This document shows positions 1 to 8,907 of a DNA stretch of 64,000 nucleotides, in pieces. The first letter of the stretch is position 1. Every line of letters starts with the position of its first letter. Source of the DNA: Serratia oryzae (GTDB lineage: Bacteria > Pseudomonadota > Gammaproteobacteria > Enterobacterales > Enterobacteriaceae). The stretch spans positions 165,599-229,598 of the forward strand of contig NZ_MOXD01000009.1 in assembly GCF_001976145.1 (NCBI RefSeq). The letters run 5' to 3'. A program made the position numbers and the translations under genes. Below the pieces are notes generated by a model, which saw only the letters and a list, made by a program, of their open reading frames with translations, searched no databases and had not been told where the DNA came from.

Positions 1-1643
1 TGCAGCGGTGTGTGCTGTGGCTTGAGCACATACTCATTCCAGCAGGACGCCAGCAGCGAACCGACGGTGGGTTTACACACTTCGCAGCCGTAGCCTTTGC
101 CGTATTTTGCCAGCAGCTCTGCAAAGGTTTTAATGCCTTCGACGCGGATAAGGTGGTACAACTCCTGGCGCGAATAGGCAAAGTGTTCGCACAGGTGGTT
201 GTTGACCTCGATGCCCTGTTTGCTCAACTCGGCGTTCAGCACCTGGGTGATAAGCGGAACGCAGCCGCCGCAGCCGGTTCCGGCTTTAGTTTCAGACTTG
301 ATGGCCGCCACGGTGTGGCAGCCCAGGTTCACCGCCTTGATAATGTCGCCTTTAGTGACGTCAAAGCAGGAGCAGATCTGCGCGCTTTCCGGCAGCGAAT
401 CCACCCCGATCGCCGGTTTGCTGCCCGCGTGGGCTGGCAGGATCAGGCTGTCTGGGTTTTCCGGCAGCTCAATGTTGTTCAACGCCAGTTGCAATAGGTT
501 GCCGTAGTCGCTGGTGTCACCGACCAACACCGCGCCGAGCAGGGTTTTGTTGTCTGCGCTAACGACCAGACGTTTGTAGACCTCTTTGCTCTCGTCCAGA
601 TAGACGTAGCTGCGTGCGCCAGCGGTGCGCGCATGGGCATCACCGATCCCGCCGACGTCGACGCCCAGCAGTTTCAGCTTGGCGCTCATGTCCGCGCCCT
701 GGAAGGCATTCTCGCGGTTTAACAGATGATCGGCGGTGACCTGCGCCATCTTGTACCCTGGAGCGACCAGGCCAAAGGTGCGTTCGTGCCACGAGGCACA
801 TTCACCAATGGCATAAACATCGGGATCGGAGGTCTGGCAGCGATCGTTGATCGCAATGCCGCCGCGCGGAGCCGTTGCCAGCCCGCACTGGTGAGCCAGT
901 TTGTCCTGTGGGCGGATGCCGGTAGAGAACACGATGAAATCGACTTCCAGCTCGCTGCCGTCGGCAAAGTGCATGGTTTTGCGCGCACTTTGCCCGCCGT
1001 TGACGATCTCGGTGGTGTTCTTACCTGTGTGAACTTTTACGCCCATCCGCTCGATCTTGCGGCGCAGTTGATCGCCGCCCATCGGATCGAGCTGTTCGGC
1101 CATCAGCATCGGGGCGAATTCGATAACGTGAGTTTCTACCCCCAGGCTTTTCAGTGCCCCGGCGGCCTCCAGGCCGAGCAGGCCACCGCCAACCACCGCG
1201 CCGCGTTTGCTGCGGCGCGCGCAGGATTCGATGGCGTTCAAATCTTCAATGGTGCGATAAACGAAACAATCCTGGCTTTCGGAGCCTTTGATCGGAGGAA
1301 CCCACGGGTAGGAGCCGGTGGCCATGACCAGTTTGTCGTAATACACCGTGCGGCCGGTGTTGGAGTGGATCACCTTCTCCGCCCGGTTAATGGTGATGGC
1401 ACGTTCGCCCACCAGCACTTTCACGCCCTGTTTCTCGTAAAAGCCTTCACGTACCAGCGACAGTTCTTCAGCGGTATGGTGAGAGAAATAGGAGGAGAGA
1501 TGCACGCGATCGTAGGCGATACGGGGTTCTTCACAAAAGATGGTTATTTCAAACTGATCTTTGTCTGCCTTATCCAGCAGATCTTCGATAAATCGGTGGC
1601 CAACCATGCCGTTGCCGATGACAGCGAGTTTTACTCTACTCAT
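1..1643 (-). CDS. nirB: Nitrite reductase (NADH) large subunit, 5' part only
   Basis: Cytoplasmic sirohaem-dependent NADH nitrite reductase, large subunit, which reduces nitrite to ammonium during anaerobic growth. The reading frame starts at an ATG at 1643-1641 and stays open to the left edge, so only about the first 547 residues are present. Visible parts are an FAD-binding GNGMVG motif near residue 10, an NADH-binding GGGLLGLEAAG motif in the middle, and a BFD-type cysteine cluster (ICSCF, then GTGCGGC) followed by YGCEVC near the cut end. The C-terminal sirohaem/4Fe-4S half lies outside. The promoter carries FNR and NarL/NarP-type sites. In E. coli nirB also lies beside tsgA and is followed by nirD, nirC and cysG. 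Confidence 0.96.
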   Translation of the reverse strand, partial: MSRVKLAVIGNGMVGHRFIEDLLDKADKDQFEITIFCEEPRIAYDRVHLSSYFSHHTAEELSLVREGFYEKQGVKVLVGERAITINRAEKVIHSNTGRTVYYDKLVMATGSYPWVPPIKGSESQDCFVYRTIEDLNAIESCARRSKRGAVVGGGLLGLEAAGALKSLGVETHVIEFAPMLMAEQLDPMGGDQLRRKIERMGVKVHTGKNTTEIVNGGQSARKTMHFADGSELEVDFIVFSTGIRPQDKLAHQCGLATAPRGGIAINDRCQTSDPDVYAIGECASWHERTFGLVAPGYKMAQVTADHLLNRENAFQGADMSAKLKLLGVDVGGIGDAHARTAGARSYVYLDESKEVYKRLVVSADNKTLLGAVLVGDTSDYGNLLQLALNNIELPENPDSLILPAHAGSKPAIGVDSLPESAQICSCFDVTKGDIIKAVNLGCHTVAAIKSETKAGTGCGGCVPLITQVLNAELSKQGIEVNNHLCEHFAYSRQELYHLIRVEGIKTFAELLAKYGKGYGCEVCKPTVGSLLASCWNEYVLKPQHTPL

Positions 1644-1674
1644 TATTGCCTCAAAATTCTGATTTCCTGAGCGT

Positions 1675-1715
1675 ACCTTATTCCTCCCTGACATCGATTT
1701 ATTGATGCAAATCAA
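1675..1715 (-). promoter_or_regulatory. nirB promoter with FNR site
   Basis: TTGATGCAAATCAA at 1702-1715 matches the FNR consensus TTGAT-N4-ATCAA exactly. On the minus strand a TAAGGT -10 element lies at 1680-1675. If the FNR site sits at -41.5 as in the E. coli class II nirB promoter, transcription starts near 1667, 24 bases before the nirB ATG. This predicts strong anaerobic activation. Confidence 0.85.
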
Positions 1716-1728
1716 TTTGGCTGCCATA

Positions 1729-1744
1729 TACCTCTAATGTGGTA
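1729..1744. promoter_or_regulatory. Candidate NarL/NarP 7-2-7 site of nirB
   Basis: TACCTCT at 1729-1735 fits the TACYYMT heptamer. TGTGGTA at 1738-1744 is a poorer inverted partner, two bases apart. The centre (1736.5) is 28 bp from the FNR-site centre (1708.5), the same spacing as the -69.5 and -41.5 sites of E. coli nirB. The second half-site is imperfect, so part of the confidence rests on the spacing. Confidence 0.6.
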
Positions 1745-1920
1745 TATATATGATTTTTATCAATATTTGTTAAGTTGCGGTTTTTGTTCAACTTTAGCTG
1801 AATCGAGCCAGTTGACGGGTCTGTGAGGTGAGTTCGGGAGGGGGCACCATTGCGCTGCTTTGTCAGCCACCAACGGCAGCCGTATGATGTGGGAACGTTT
1901 GGCAGAACAGAGGTGACAAG

Positions 1921-3204
1921 GTGGCGAATCATCCCGTGAAGTTTATCGATAATCTGCGCCTGAGTGGGCAGGAAGGGTTATGGCAACTGGCTCTTGAGCA
2001 GGGGCGTATTAGCCAGATCGTTCCGCAACCCGCAGGGCTGGAACCGGGCAGTGATGCATTGGATGCTGAAGGCGGCTTGGCATTGCCGGCGTTTGTTGAA
2101 CCGCATATTCATCTGGATACCACCCAGACCGCCGGGCAGCCCGCCTGGAATCAGTCGGGTACGTTGTTTGAAGGCATTGAGCGCTGGGCCGAGCGCAAAG
2201 CGTTGCTGACCCATGAGGATGTGAAACGGCGCGCCTGGCAGACGCTGAAATGGCAGATCGCCAACGGTGTGCAGTATGTTCGTACTCACGTCGATGTTTC
2301 CGACCCTACGCTGACCGCACTGCGCGCGATGCTGGAAGTGAAGCAGGAAGTCGCCCCTTGGGTAACGCTGCAAATTGTGGCGTTCCCACAGGAAGGGATC
2401 CTGTCTTATCCCAACGGCGAAGCGCTGTTGGAGGAGGCGCTGCGCCTGGGGGCCGACGTGGTTGGGGCGATCCCGCATTTTGAGTTCACCCGCGAATACG
2501 GTGTGGAATCCCTGCATAAAGCATTCGCCCTGGCGCAGAAGTACGACCGGCTGGTGGATGTGCATTGCGATGAGATCGACGATGAACAATCGCGCTTTGT
2601 TGAAACTGTAGCAGCGCTGGCGCTGAAGCTGGAAATGGGCAGCAAGGTCACCGCCAGCCATACCACGGCGATGCACTCTTACAACGGGGCTTACACCTCG
2701 CGGCTGTTCCGCCTGCTGAAGATGTCTGGGATTAACTTTGTTGCTAATCCACTGGTGAATATTCATCTGCAGGGGCGTTTTGATACTTACCCTAAACGGC
2801 GTGGCATTACGCGGGTGAAAGAGATGCTGGAGGCGGGGATCAACGTCTGCTTTGGTCATGACGACGTCTTCGATCCCTGGTATCCGCTCGGCACCGCCAA
2901 TATGTTGCAGGTGCTGCATATGGGGTTGCACGTCTGCCAACTGATGGGATACGGCCAGATCAACGATGGTTTGAACCTGATCACCACTCACAGCGCGCGG
3001 ACGATGCACTTGCAGGACTATGGCCTAAAAGTGGGTAACAGCGCCAATCTGGTGATTTTGCCTGCGGAAAACGGCTTTGACGCGGTGCGCCGCCAAACGC
3101 CGGTGCGTTATTCCATGCGCCAGGGTGCGCTGATTGCTGAAACTCAGCCGGCAAGCACCACGTTGTATCTGCAAACGGAGGAGAAGGTGGATTTCCGGCG
3201 CTAG
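1921..3204 (+). CDS. codA: Cytosine deaminase
   Basis: Hydrolyses cytosine to uracil and ammonia for pyrimidine salvage in the cytoplasm. The 427-residue product has the same length as E. coli CodA and is close to it throughout. Metal ligands of the amidohydrolase fold are visible: EPHIHLD (His62, His64), [15 protein letters not shown], and the catalytic-metal region [12 protein letters not shown]. The start is GTG with GAGGT at 1909-1913 about seven bases upstream. The permease gene codB, which precedes codA in E. coli, is not in this window; the gene stands alone between nirB and tsgA. A weak PurR-like core (AACGTTT) lies just upstream near 1893-1900. Function is near certain; regulation is not known from sequence. 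Confidence 0.97.
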   Translation: MANHPVKFIDNLRLSGQEGLWQLALEQGRISQIVPQPAGLEPGSDALDAEGGLALPAFVEPHIHLDTTQTAGQPAWNQSGTLFEGIERWAERKALLTHEDVKRRAWQTLKWQIANGVQYVRTHVDVSDPTLTALRAMLEVKQEVAPWVTLQIVAFPQEGILSYPNGEALLEEALRLGADVVGAIPHFEFTREYGVESLHKAFALAQKYDRLVDVHCDEIDDEQSRFVETVAALALKLEMGSKVTASHTTAMHSYNGAYTSRLFRLLKMSGINFVANPLVNIHLQGRFDTYPKRRGITRVKEMLEAGINVCFGHDDVFDPWYPLGTANMLQVLHMGLHVCQLMGYGQINDGLNLITTHSARTMHLQDYGLKVGNSANLVILPAENGFDAVRRQTPVRYSMRQGALIAETQPASTTLYLQTEEKVDFRR

Positions 3205-3213
3205 ATGCCATGG

Positions 3214-3240
3214 AAAAAGGGTTCTGCGATGGCAGAACCC
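3214..3240 (-). terminator. Terminator of tsgA, between converging codA and tsgA
   Basis: A perfect 9-bp stem (GGGTTCTGC 3219-3227, GCAGAACCC 3232-3240, loop of four) is flanked by AAAAA at 3214-3218. This reads as a T tract after the hairpin on the minus strand. It may also stop codA transcripts, but the plus-strand side has only two T. Confidence 0.8.
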
Positions 3241-3261
3241 TTGAGGTGCCTTCATCAGAAC

Positions 3262-4446
3262 TTAATGCGTGACATGCCCATGGCTGCGGTGTTTGGTGAC
3301 AAAGCCAAGCAGCAGACACATCACAAACACCGCCAGATACAGGCCGTTGGCGGTGGTCAGCGCTGCGTGTGCGCCGCCTTTGCCCACGATCGGGCCGGTC
3401 ACCACAAAGGTCAGCATAGTGCCGATGGTGCCGCAGGTCAGGATAAAGTTGACCAGCTTCGGTGAAGAAACTTTAGTTTGCAGCGAGCCAAGGGTGATCA
3501 GCGTGGTGTAAATAGCGCTGGAAACGAAGCCCAAAGCCATAATGAAATAGCTCAGGTGCTGCGGATTATCGCTGCTGACGAACAGGTACATGGCGCCGGT
3601 GGCTAAGGCTGCCAGCACGGTCACGATGCGTTGCAGATCGAAGAAGCGCAGGATAAAGCTGAACACCCACATGCCGATCATATAAGAAGTCCAGAAGTCG
3701 CTCACCAGCTTGCCCGCCTGGCCGATATCCATATTAAAGGATTTGGTGGCATATTCCGGCACCCACTGGATAAAGCCCAACTGACCAAGGATGTAGCACA
3801 AGGCGGCGATCGACAGGAACAGTACGCCAATGCCCCATTTCTCTTTCACTGCCGGTTCACCGCTTTCCGGCCCTTTGTTACCCAGCACCGGGAACTCAGA
3901 GCACAGGGTCAACACGAAGATCGCGACATACAGCAGGCCAATGCAGGCATAAACCCAATACCAGCCAATGCTGCGCGCCAGCAACATGGCGGCGACGATC
4001 GGGAAAATCATCCCCGCCATGCTGAAGAAAGAGTCGGTAAACAACAGGCGCGAACCCCGCTGGCGGCCAGCGTACATATGGGTAATCAGGAAGGTGCCGA
4101 TCGACATGGTGATGCCGCTGACCACGCCGAGCACAAACATGCACAGCGAGAACAGGGTCAGGCTTTTGCTCACCATCAGCCCGGCAACTGCCAGCACCAT
4201 CAGCACAAAACCAAACAGCAACTGGCGTTTCAACGGGATGATTTCCATCAGCCAGGCGTTCAGGAAGATCGAAATCAGAATACCGGCGTTCAGAAAGGTA
4301 AAGGTGTTACTCATGCTGGACACTGGCAGATTGAAGTATTCTGCAATGTTGCCCATCACCATCCCTGTGACGATCACTAAAGCTCCGGTCAGCGCGTAAG
4401 AAAAAAAGCTGATCCATGTTAGCCGGATGCGGTTGCTGTCATTCAT
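3262..4446 (-). CDS. tsgA: Major facilitator superfamily transporter TsgA
   Basis: A 394-residue inner-membrane protein with about 12 hydrophobic segments, very similar to E. coli TsgA (YhfC). The N-terminus ([20 protein letters not shown]) and the C-terminal block ([20 protein letters not shown]) are almost unchanged from E. coli. TsgA is an MFS protein linked in Salmonella to growth on tellurite/selenite media; its substrate is not established. In E. coli it lies directly beside nirB, whereas here codA separates the two. The ATG at 4446 follows a 191-bp gap after the upstream regulator gene. A perfect hairpin with a T tract follows the stop codon. Confidence 0.95.
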   Translation of the reverse strand: MNDSNRIRLTWISFFSYALTGALVIVTGMVMGNIAEYFNLPVSSMSNTFTFLNAGILISIFLNAWLMEIIPLKRQLLFGFVLMVLAVAGLMVSKSLTLFSLCMFVLGVVSGITMSIGTFLITHMYAGRQRGSRLLFTDSFFSMAGMIFPIVAAMLLARSIGWYWVYACIGLLYVAIFVLTLCSEFPVLGNKGPESGEPAVKEKWGIGVLFLSIAALCYILGQLGFIQWVPEYATKSFNMDIGQAGKLVSDFWTSYMIGMWVFSFILRFFDLQRIVTVLAALATGAMYLFVSSDNPQHLSYFIMALGFVSSAIYTTLITLGSLQTKVSSPKLVNFILTCGTIGTMLTFVVTGPIVGKGGAHAALTTANGLYLAVFVMCLLLGFVTKHRSHGHVTH

Positions 4447-4637
4447 TGTATAGGCCTGATTGATGACTGTTTCGGTTGAGGGTTAACACTGGCAAAAGGC
4501 CACGGCTTTTCTGGCAAAGCAGAGAAAGTCCCGCGAGAACCACCAGGAAGCGGATCCTAGCATAGCCAACGGGAGTTTTTGTGATGGTGGTCTGCTTTCT
4601 GATGCAAAAGATGAAATGCAATGAATGTCCCTGTGAT

Positions 4638-5618
4638 CTAAACGGCGATCGGCACGATCGAATCACGGTGTACGATCGTTGGCTCAAAGGTGACCGCAGG
4701 CGTGTGTGGATCGATCAAGCGACGGGTGGCATGTTGTGCCATCTCGGTGATCGGGAAATGCACGCTGGTCAGCGCCGGGCGTGCAAAAGGCGCACGCTCG
4801 CCGCTGTCATAGCAAATCAGCGCGATATCCTGCGGTACGCGCAGACGGTGTTCATTAATGGCCAGCAGGGCACCAATTGCCATTTCTTCGTTACAGCAAT
4901 AGATGGCACTCGGCAGCGTTGCACGGCGTAACAACTGGGCGGCACAGTCGTAACCGCTTTCCAGATCGTAAACCCCGGCAAGGCAATCCACCGGTTGCAG
5001 ATCGGCAGCCCGCATCGCGTTAAGAAAACCCTGCAATCGCAGCTGGCTGGAGGCGCGCTGCGGTGGGCCGCTGATGCAGGCGATGCGCCGGTGGCCAGCA
5101 TCGATCAGCTGTTGCGTCGCTATCTGGCTGGCGCGTACGTGATCAAACGTAACGCAACGATCTTCCAAACCTGGCACCAGGCGATCCAACAGCACAAAGT
5201 GGCGCTGCTCTGCGGCTAGCTGGCGGAGCCGATCGTCAGAGAGAAAACGCACGTGCAGGATCACCCCGTCACAGCGCAGGCTGAACAGGCGTTGAATCGC
5301 CAGCAGTTCGTTCTCTGCGCTGTTACGGCCTTGGGTCACCAGCAACTGTTTACCCTGCGATTCTGCCTCGGTTTGCACAAAATCCATCAGCGCACCAAAA
5401 AAGCCACCGCGGTAAGAGGTGGTAACCAGCCCCAGCGTATTGCTGTGGCTGGAGGCCAGCGCTCTGGCTGCCGGATTGGGGGTATAACCCAGTTCGGCCA
5501 CGGCTTTGGTCACCTTCTCACGCGTGAGGGGTTTGACGTTGCTGTCACCATTCACCACGCGTGACACCGTGGCGCGGGATACCCCGGCCAACGCTGCGAC
5601 ATCTTCCAGTGTCACCAT
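4638..5618 (-). CDS. LacI-family regulator, probably of the adjacent beta-glucoside PTS operon
   Basis: A 326-residue LacI/GalR repressor. The N-terminal helix-turn-helix (VTLEDVAALAGVSRATVSRVVNG) and hinge helix (NPAARALASSHSNTLGLV) are typical and are followed by a periplasmic-binding-protein-like sensor domain. Overall it resembles AscG, the E. coli repressor of the arbutin/salicin/cellobiose asc genes. It lies last in a run of leftward genes after the phospho-glucosidase, separated by a 225-bp gap holding an inverted repeat, and so may have its own promoter. The likely operator is the perfect palindrome at 9248-9267 upstream of the PTS genes. The inducer (a phosphorylated beta-glucoside or cellobiose derivative) is inferred. 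Confidence 0.88.
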   Translation of the reverse strand: MVTLEDVAALAGVSRATVSRVVNGDSNVKPLTREKVTKAVAELGYTPNPAARALASSHSNTLGLVTTSYRGGFFGALMDFVQTEAESQGKQLLVTQGRNSAENELLAIQRLFSLRCDGVILHVRFLSDDRLRQLAAEQRHFVLLDRLVPGLEDRCVTFDHVRASQIATQQLIDAGHRRIACISGPPQRASSQLRLQGFLNAMRAADLQPVDCLAGVYDLESGYDCAAQLLRRATLPSAIYCCNEEMAIGALLAINEHRLRVPQDIALICYDSGERAPFARPALTSVHFPITEMAQHATRRLIDPHTPAVTFEPTIVHRDSIVPIAV

Positions 5619-5795
5619 TATCCTGCTCCTGATTGCGTATCCCCTTGGTTTTTCAAGCTGCAGCGTGATGGGCTGTGTTGGCTCGTTTTCTCAGTGTGGT
5701 GTACGACATGTTATTTAAACGGTGGCAAATAGGCCTAATGCCGGTCAGTTAAACGCAAAACTGCATAATCGTGTGCAATTGCTAAAGGAGCCGCC

Positions 5796-5881
5796 CCCTC
5801 TCCCGTGGGAGAGGGCCGGGGTGAGGGGCTTGTAGTGCGGTGTTCATCCCCTCACCCTAACCCTCTCCCCAAGGGAGAGGG
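5796..5881. repeat. Pair of inverted GGGAGAGGG palindromic repeat units
   Basis: Two units of about 33 bp face each other. Unit A (5796-5828) has CCCTCTCCC, two bases, GGGAGAGGG, then CCGGGGTGAGGGG. Unit B (5848-5881) is almost its reverse complement. Each unit is itself a hairpin, and A plus B form a larger inverted repeat around a 19-bp spacer. This is a REP/BIME-like interspersed element of a type common in Gram-negative genomes. Unit B overlaps the 3' end of the 6-phospho-beta-glucosidase gene and supplies its last codons. It may act as an mRNA 3' stabiliser or terminator. Confidence 0.8.
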
Positions 5882-7205
5882 AACTGGTTAGCCTTAACTG
5901 ACCAGCATTAGGCAAATAGGCCTGGTTTGCCTCCAGCACCTCGTCTAACAGCGGCTGGGCAATCTGGGCATTGGCCACCAATGGGTTGGTCACCAGCGCC
6001 AGCAGCGCGCTGCGGCGATCGCCATGTACGGCGGCTTCGATCGTCAGGCGTTCATAGGCCTTTACCTGCTGGGTCAAGGCGTGCATCGATTCCGGTAGCT
6101 GGCCGAAAGCGAGCGGATGCGCTCCCTGAGCGTCGATAATACAGTTGGTTTCTATCACAGCGTCGTCCGCTAAACCGCGAATAGCGCCACGGTTTGCGGT
6201 ATTTACGACTAATTGCAACCCGAGATTATTGTGAATAGCACGAATCAGTTCCAGTGCGACCTCTGAATAGAAAGAGCCACCACGGAAGCTGAGCTGCTCA
6301 GGCTTGCTGTCCAGATGTGGGTCGGCATACAGTTCGAACAGTTCTTGTTCCACTTTCATCACCTGTTCGGCACGGGTGCCGTGCTCGGCAGCGGCGGCCG
6401 TTTCTTCTGCCAGCATCTGCTGAGTCTGGTAGAAATAACGATGATAAGGGCAAGGGATCGCACCCAGCGCCCGCAGGAATTCCGGCGGCCACGGCGCTTC
6501 TTTGATGTTGTTCATGGTTAACGTTGCGCCGTCACACAGCATATCGATCACCTTGCTGGTGACGTTCTGGCCGTTTTGCAGCACCTGGTGCACCCAAACC
6601 ATGTGGTTCAACCCGGCAAACCGCAGTTGCACCCGGCCGCAAGGGGTTTGCAGCAGATTGGCAATCATATGGTGCATGCTGATAGGCACGTTGCACAGGC
6701 CGATGATTTTCGCTTGGGTATAACGCGAAACCGCTTCGGTTACGATGCCCGCCGGATTGGTGAAATTGATGATCCAGGCGTTCGGTGCCAACTGTTCCAC
6801 TTTACGCGCGATGTTCAGCATCACCGGGATGGTGCGCAGTGCCTTGGCAAAACCGCCGACGCCGGTGGTTTCCTGGCCGATTAAGCGATATTTCAGCCCT
6901 AAGCGCTCATCGGCGGCGCGTGCCGGTAGCTGCCCGACGCGCAGTTGGGTGAGCACAAATTTGGCACCGCGAATCGCGTCGTCCAGTTCGAAATGCACGC
7001 TGACCTTTACCTGCTCCAGCCCGTTGCGTGCCAGCATACGCTGGGTCAACGCGGCAATGATCGCCACTTTCTCGCGGCCGGGTTCGACGTCCACCAACGC
7101 CAGTTCGGTGACGGGTAATTCTTCAATGCGCTGGATCAGCCCTTCGACCAACTCCGGCGTATAGCTGCTGCCACCGCCGATAATGGCGATCTTCAACGCA
7201 CTCAT
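5844..7205 (-). CDS. 6-phospho-beta-glucosidase, glycoside hydrolase family 4
   Basis: A 453-residue GH4 enzyme related to CelF/ChbF and LicH. It hydrolyses PTS-phosphorylated cellobiose or aryl-beta-glucosides using NAD+ and a divalent metal. Visible motifs are the NAD-binding IGGGSSYTPE near residue 9, IINFTNPAG and GLCNVPISMHH (metal-binding Cys and His), and AGLNHMVW. The ATG overlaps the stop of the IIA gene (ATGA), indicating translational coupling. The last 12 residues (SLSLGERVRVRG) are encoded by the palindromic repeat unit B rather than by family sequence; the family-like part ends around EANQAYLP. The native 3' end has therefore probably been replaced by repeat insertion. The exact sugar cannot be read from the sequence. 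Confidence 0.93.
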   Translation of the reverse strand: MSALKIAIIGGGSSYTPELVEGLIQRIEELPVTELALVDVEPGREKVAIIAALTQRMLARNGLEQVKVSVHFELDDAIRGAKFVLTQLRVGQLPARAADERLGLKYRLIGQETTGVGGFAKALRTIPVMLNIARKVEQLAPNAWIINFTNPAGIVTEAVSRYTQAKIIGLCNVPISMHHMIANLLQTPCGRVQLRFAGLNHMVWVHQVLQNGQNVTSKVIDMLCDGATLTMNNIKEAPWPPEFLRALGAIPCPYHRYFYQTQQMLAEETAAAAEHGTRAEQVMKVEQELFELYADPHLDSKPEQLSFRGGSFYSEVALELIRAIHNNLGLQLVVNTANRGAIRGLADDAVIETNCIIDAQGAHPLAFGQLPESMHALTQQVKAYERLTIEAAVHGDRRSALLALVTNPLVANAQIAQPLLDEVLEANQAYLPNAGQLRLTSSLSLGERVRVRG

Positions 7206-7552
7206 GAACGGGCCTCCTGCTGTGCCTGACGGCGGTAAAGTTCAATCATGTCGCTTGCCAAGTCCTGAATGACCATCGCGTTCATCAGGTGATCCTGCGC
7301 ATGTACGGTAATCAGGTTGATGGGCAGTTTGCCGCAGCCTTCGTCCAGGCTAATCAGCTGGGTCTGGATATGGTGCGCATGTTTCACCGCCTGCTGTGAT
7401 TCGGCCATATGCTCAGCCGAGGCGGCAAAATCACCGGCTCGCGCCTGCTGCAATGCCATCAGCGCGCTGCTGCGGGCGCTACCGGCGAACACCAGCAGTT
7501 CCATGATGGTGCTTTCAAAATCCGGGCTGACATCAGCCATCTGTTCTGTCAC
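7202..7552 (-). CDS. PTS lactose/cellobiose-family IIA component
   Basis: A small cytoplasmic phosphocarrier (116 residues, the same length as E. coli ChbA). It accepts phosphate from HPr and passes it to IIB. The family signature VHAQDHLM is present with the phosphorylated histidine at residue 84 (His89 in ChbA), and AHHIQTQLI lies in the preceding helix. I place the start at a GTG (7552-7550) because AGGAGA lies about seven bases upstream. A longer frame back to 7645 would run deep into the IIC gene, and the later ATG at 7540 has no ribosome-binding site. The IIC stop is 13 bp upstream, and the 3' end overlaps the phospho-glucosidase start by four bases. Confidence 0.9.
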   Translation of the reverse strand: MTEQMADVSPDFESTIMELLVFAGSARSSALMALQQARAGDFAASAEHMAESQQAVKHAHHIQTQLISLDEGCGKLPINLITVHAQDHLMNAMVIQDLASDMIELYRRQAQQEARS

Positions 7553-7565
7553 GTTACTTCTCCTG

Positions 7566-8891
7566 TTACTGTGCAGTAGCGGTATCGATGGCTTCGCGCT
7601 CGGCGTCGGCCTGTTGCCGCTCCTGCGCCAATAGTTGTTTTTCATACACCTTGAAGAACGGCAGCCAGATCGCCAGATCGATGGCCATCAAGATCAGCAC
7701 CAGCAGGGCGGCACGGATATCCCAGGAGGCCGAGATCATCGCCCCTAGCGGTGCCGGTGCGGTCCAGGGGGCCATGGCGACCATTTTTTCCACCAGCTCC
7801 CAGTTCAGAGCGAAATAGGCCAGCGTAGCGTTGACCATCGGGACGACGATCAACGGGATAAACAGCGTCGGGTTCATCACCACCGGTGAACCGAACAGCA
7901 GAGGTTCGTTGATGTTGAAGGCCGCGGGCACCACGCTCAGTTTGCCGATGGTGCGCAGGTGAATGGAGCGACTACGCATATACAGGAAGGCCAGCACCAA
8001 CGTCGAGCCGGAACCGCCGATGCAGACATAGAACGACCAGAAGGGGGCGGTCAGGGTCTGGGTGGTGGCCGCGCCGTGTGCCACCAGCGCGGCATTGGTG
8101 GCCAGGTTGGTCATAAAGATCGGGTTGAGCAGGCCGGTCACGATGTTGTCACCGTGAATACCGGCAAACCACAGCAGGTTGGCGATCAGCACCGCCAGCA
8201 GGATGGCCGGCAGGGTATCACCCGCAGAGATCAGCGGTTGGAACAGGTGCATGATGGCATCGGGCAGCAGAAGCTGGAACTCACTCTGCATCAGAATGCT
8301 GATGGGGTACACCGTCAATAGGATGCCCACCACCGGATACAGCAGTTCGAACGAACGGGCAATCGCCGGTGGTACCTGTTCCGGCATGCGGATGGTGATG
8401 TGGTACTTTTTCAGCAGGCGGATCAGCTCGACCGACCAGATCGCGCAGATCAGGGCGGTAAACACCCCCTGGCCACCGAGGAAATCGAGCGACATCTTGT
8501 TATCCACCTGCGGTGCGGCGGCCAGCAGAAACGCCATCAGCGATAACAACCCGGCGGTCAGGGCATCCAGGCCATAATGCTTCGCCAGGCTGTAGGCGGT
8601 GCCAATGGCAACGAAGACGCTCATCAGGCCCATGGTCATAAAGAACGGCATGGTGATGGTGCTCCAGTGGGCTTTGGCGAAACCCAGCCAGGCTTGCCCG
8701 AAGCGGGAGGTAGTGGCGGCATCAAACGGCGGGTTGGCAACGATCAGCATGATACTGCCGACAATCAGGAACGGCATGGCGGAAATAAAGCCGTCGCGAA
8801 TGGCGACGATATGACGTTGGCTGCCGATGCGGCCAGCCAACGGGGCAACATGGTTTTCCACCACGCGCATCAGGGAAGCGTAAAGGCTCAT
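7566..8891 (-). CDS. PTS lactose/cellobiose-family IIC permease
   Basis: The membrane channel of the sugar PTS, 441 residues with about ten hydrophobic segments. Family landmarks include LLWFAGIHGDNIV, IGGSGSTLVLAFL, FNINEPLLFGSPVVMNP (the substrate-binding NEP motif) and PWTAPAPLGA. The frame is open to 8915, but I prefer the ATG at 8891-8889 (MSLYASLMRV) because GGAGAG lies just upstream and the N-terminus then lines up with ChbC. The IIB stop is 16 bp before it. It is probably specific for cellobiose/beta-glucosides because the operon encodes a GH4 phospho-beta-glucosidase; chitobiose or lactose-type substrates are alternatives. Confidence 0.92.
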   Translation of the reverse strand: MSLYASLMRVVENHVAPLAGRIGSQRHIVAIRDGFISAMPFLIVGSIMLIVANPPFDAATTSRFGQAWLGFAKAHWSTITMPFFMTMGLMSVFVAIGTAYSLAKHYGLDALTAGLLSLMAFLLAAAPQVDNKMSLDFLGGQGVFTALICAIWSVELIRLLKKYHITIRMPEQVPPAIARSFELLYPVVGILLTVYPISILMQSEFQLLLPDAIMHLFQPLISAGDTLPAILLAVLIANLLWFAGIHGDNIVTGLLNPIFMTNLATNAALVAHGAATTQTLTAPFWSFYVCIGGSGSTLVLAFLYMRSRSIHLRTIGKLSVVPAAFNINEPLLFGSPVVMNPTLFIPLIVVPMVNATLAYFALNWELVEKMVAMAPWTAPAPLGAMISASWDIRAALLVLILMAIDLAIWLPFFKVYEKQLLAQERQQADAEREAIDTATAQ

Positions 8892-8907
8892 GATTCTCTC
8901 CGCAGAG

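Noticed and set aside
726..1670. Plus-strand open frame of 314 codons opposite nirB
   Set aside because: It lies over the nirB coding sequence and its promoter, with no recognisable motif. The minus-strand NirB frame is certain.
1978..3009. Long minus-strand open frame (343 codons) opposite codA
   Set aside because: It is antisense to a clear cytosine deaminase, has no family resemblance, and its composition mirrors the codon bias of codA.
3631..4380. Plus-strand frame of 249 codons, rich in His and Gln
   Set aside because: It is a shadow of tsgA membrane-segment codons on the other strand; its odd composition is typical of such shadows.
7553..7645. Longer N-terminus for the PTS IIA gene
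   Set aside because: It would overlap the IIC gene by 80 bases and is absent from the family, and the GTG at 7552 has a good ribosome-binding site.
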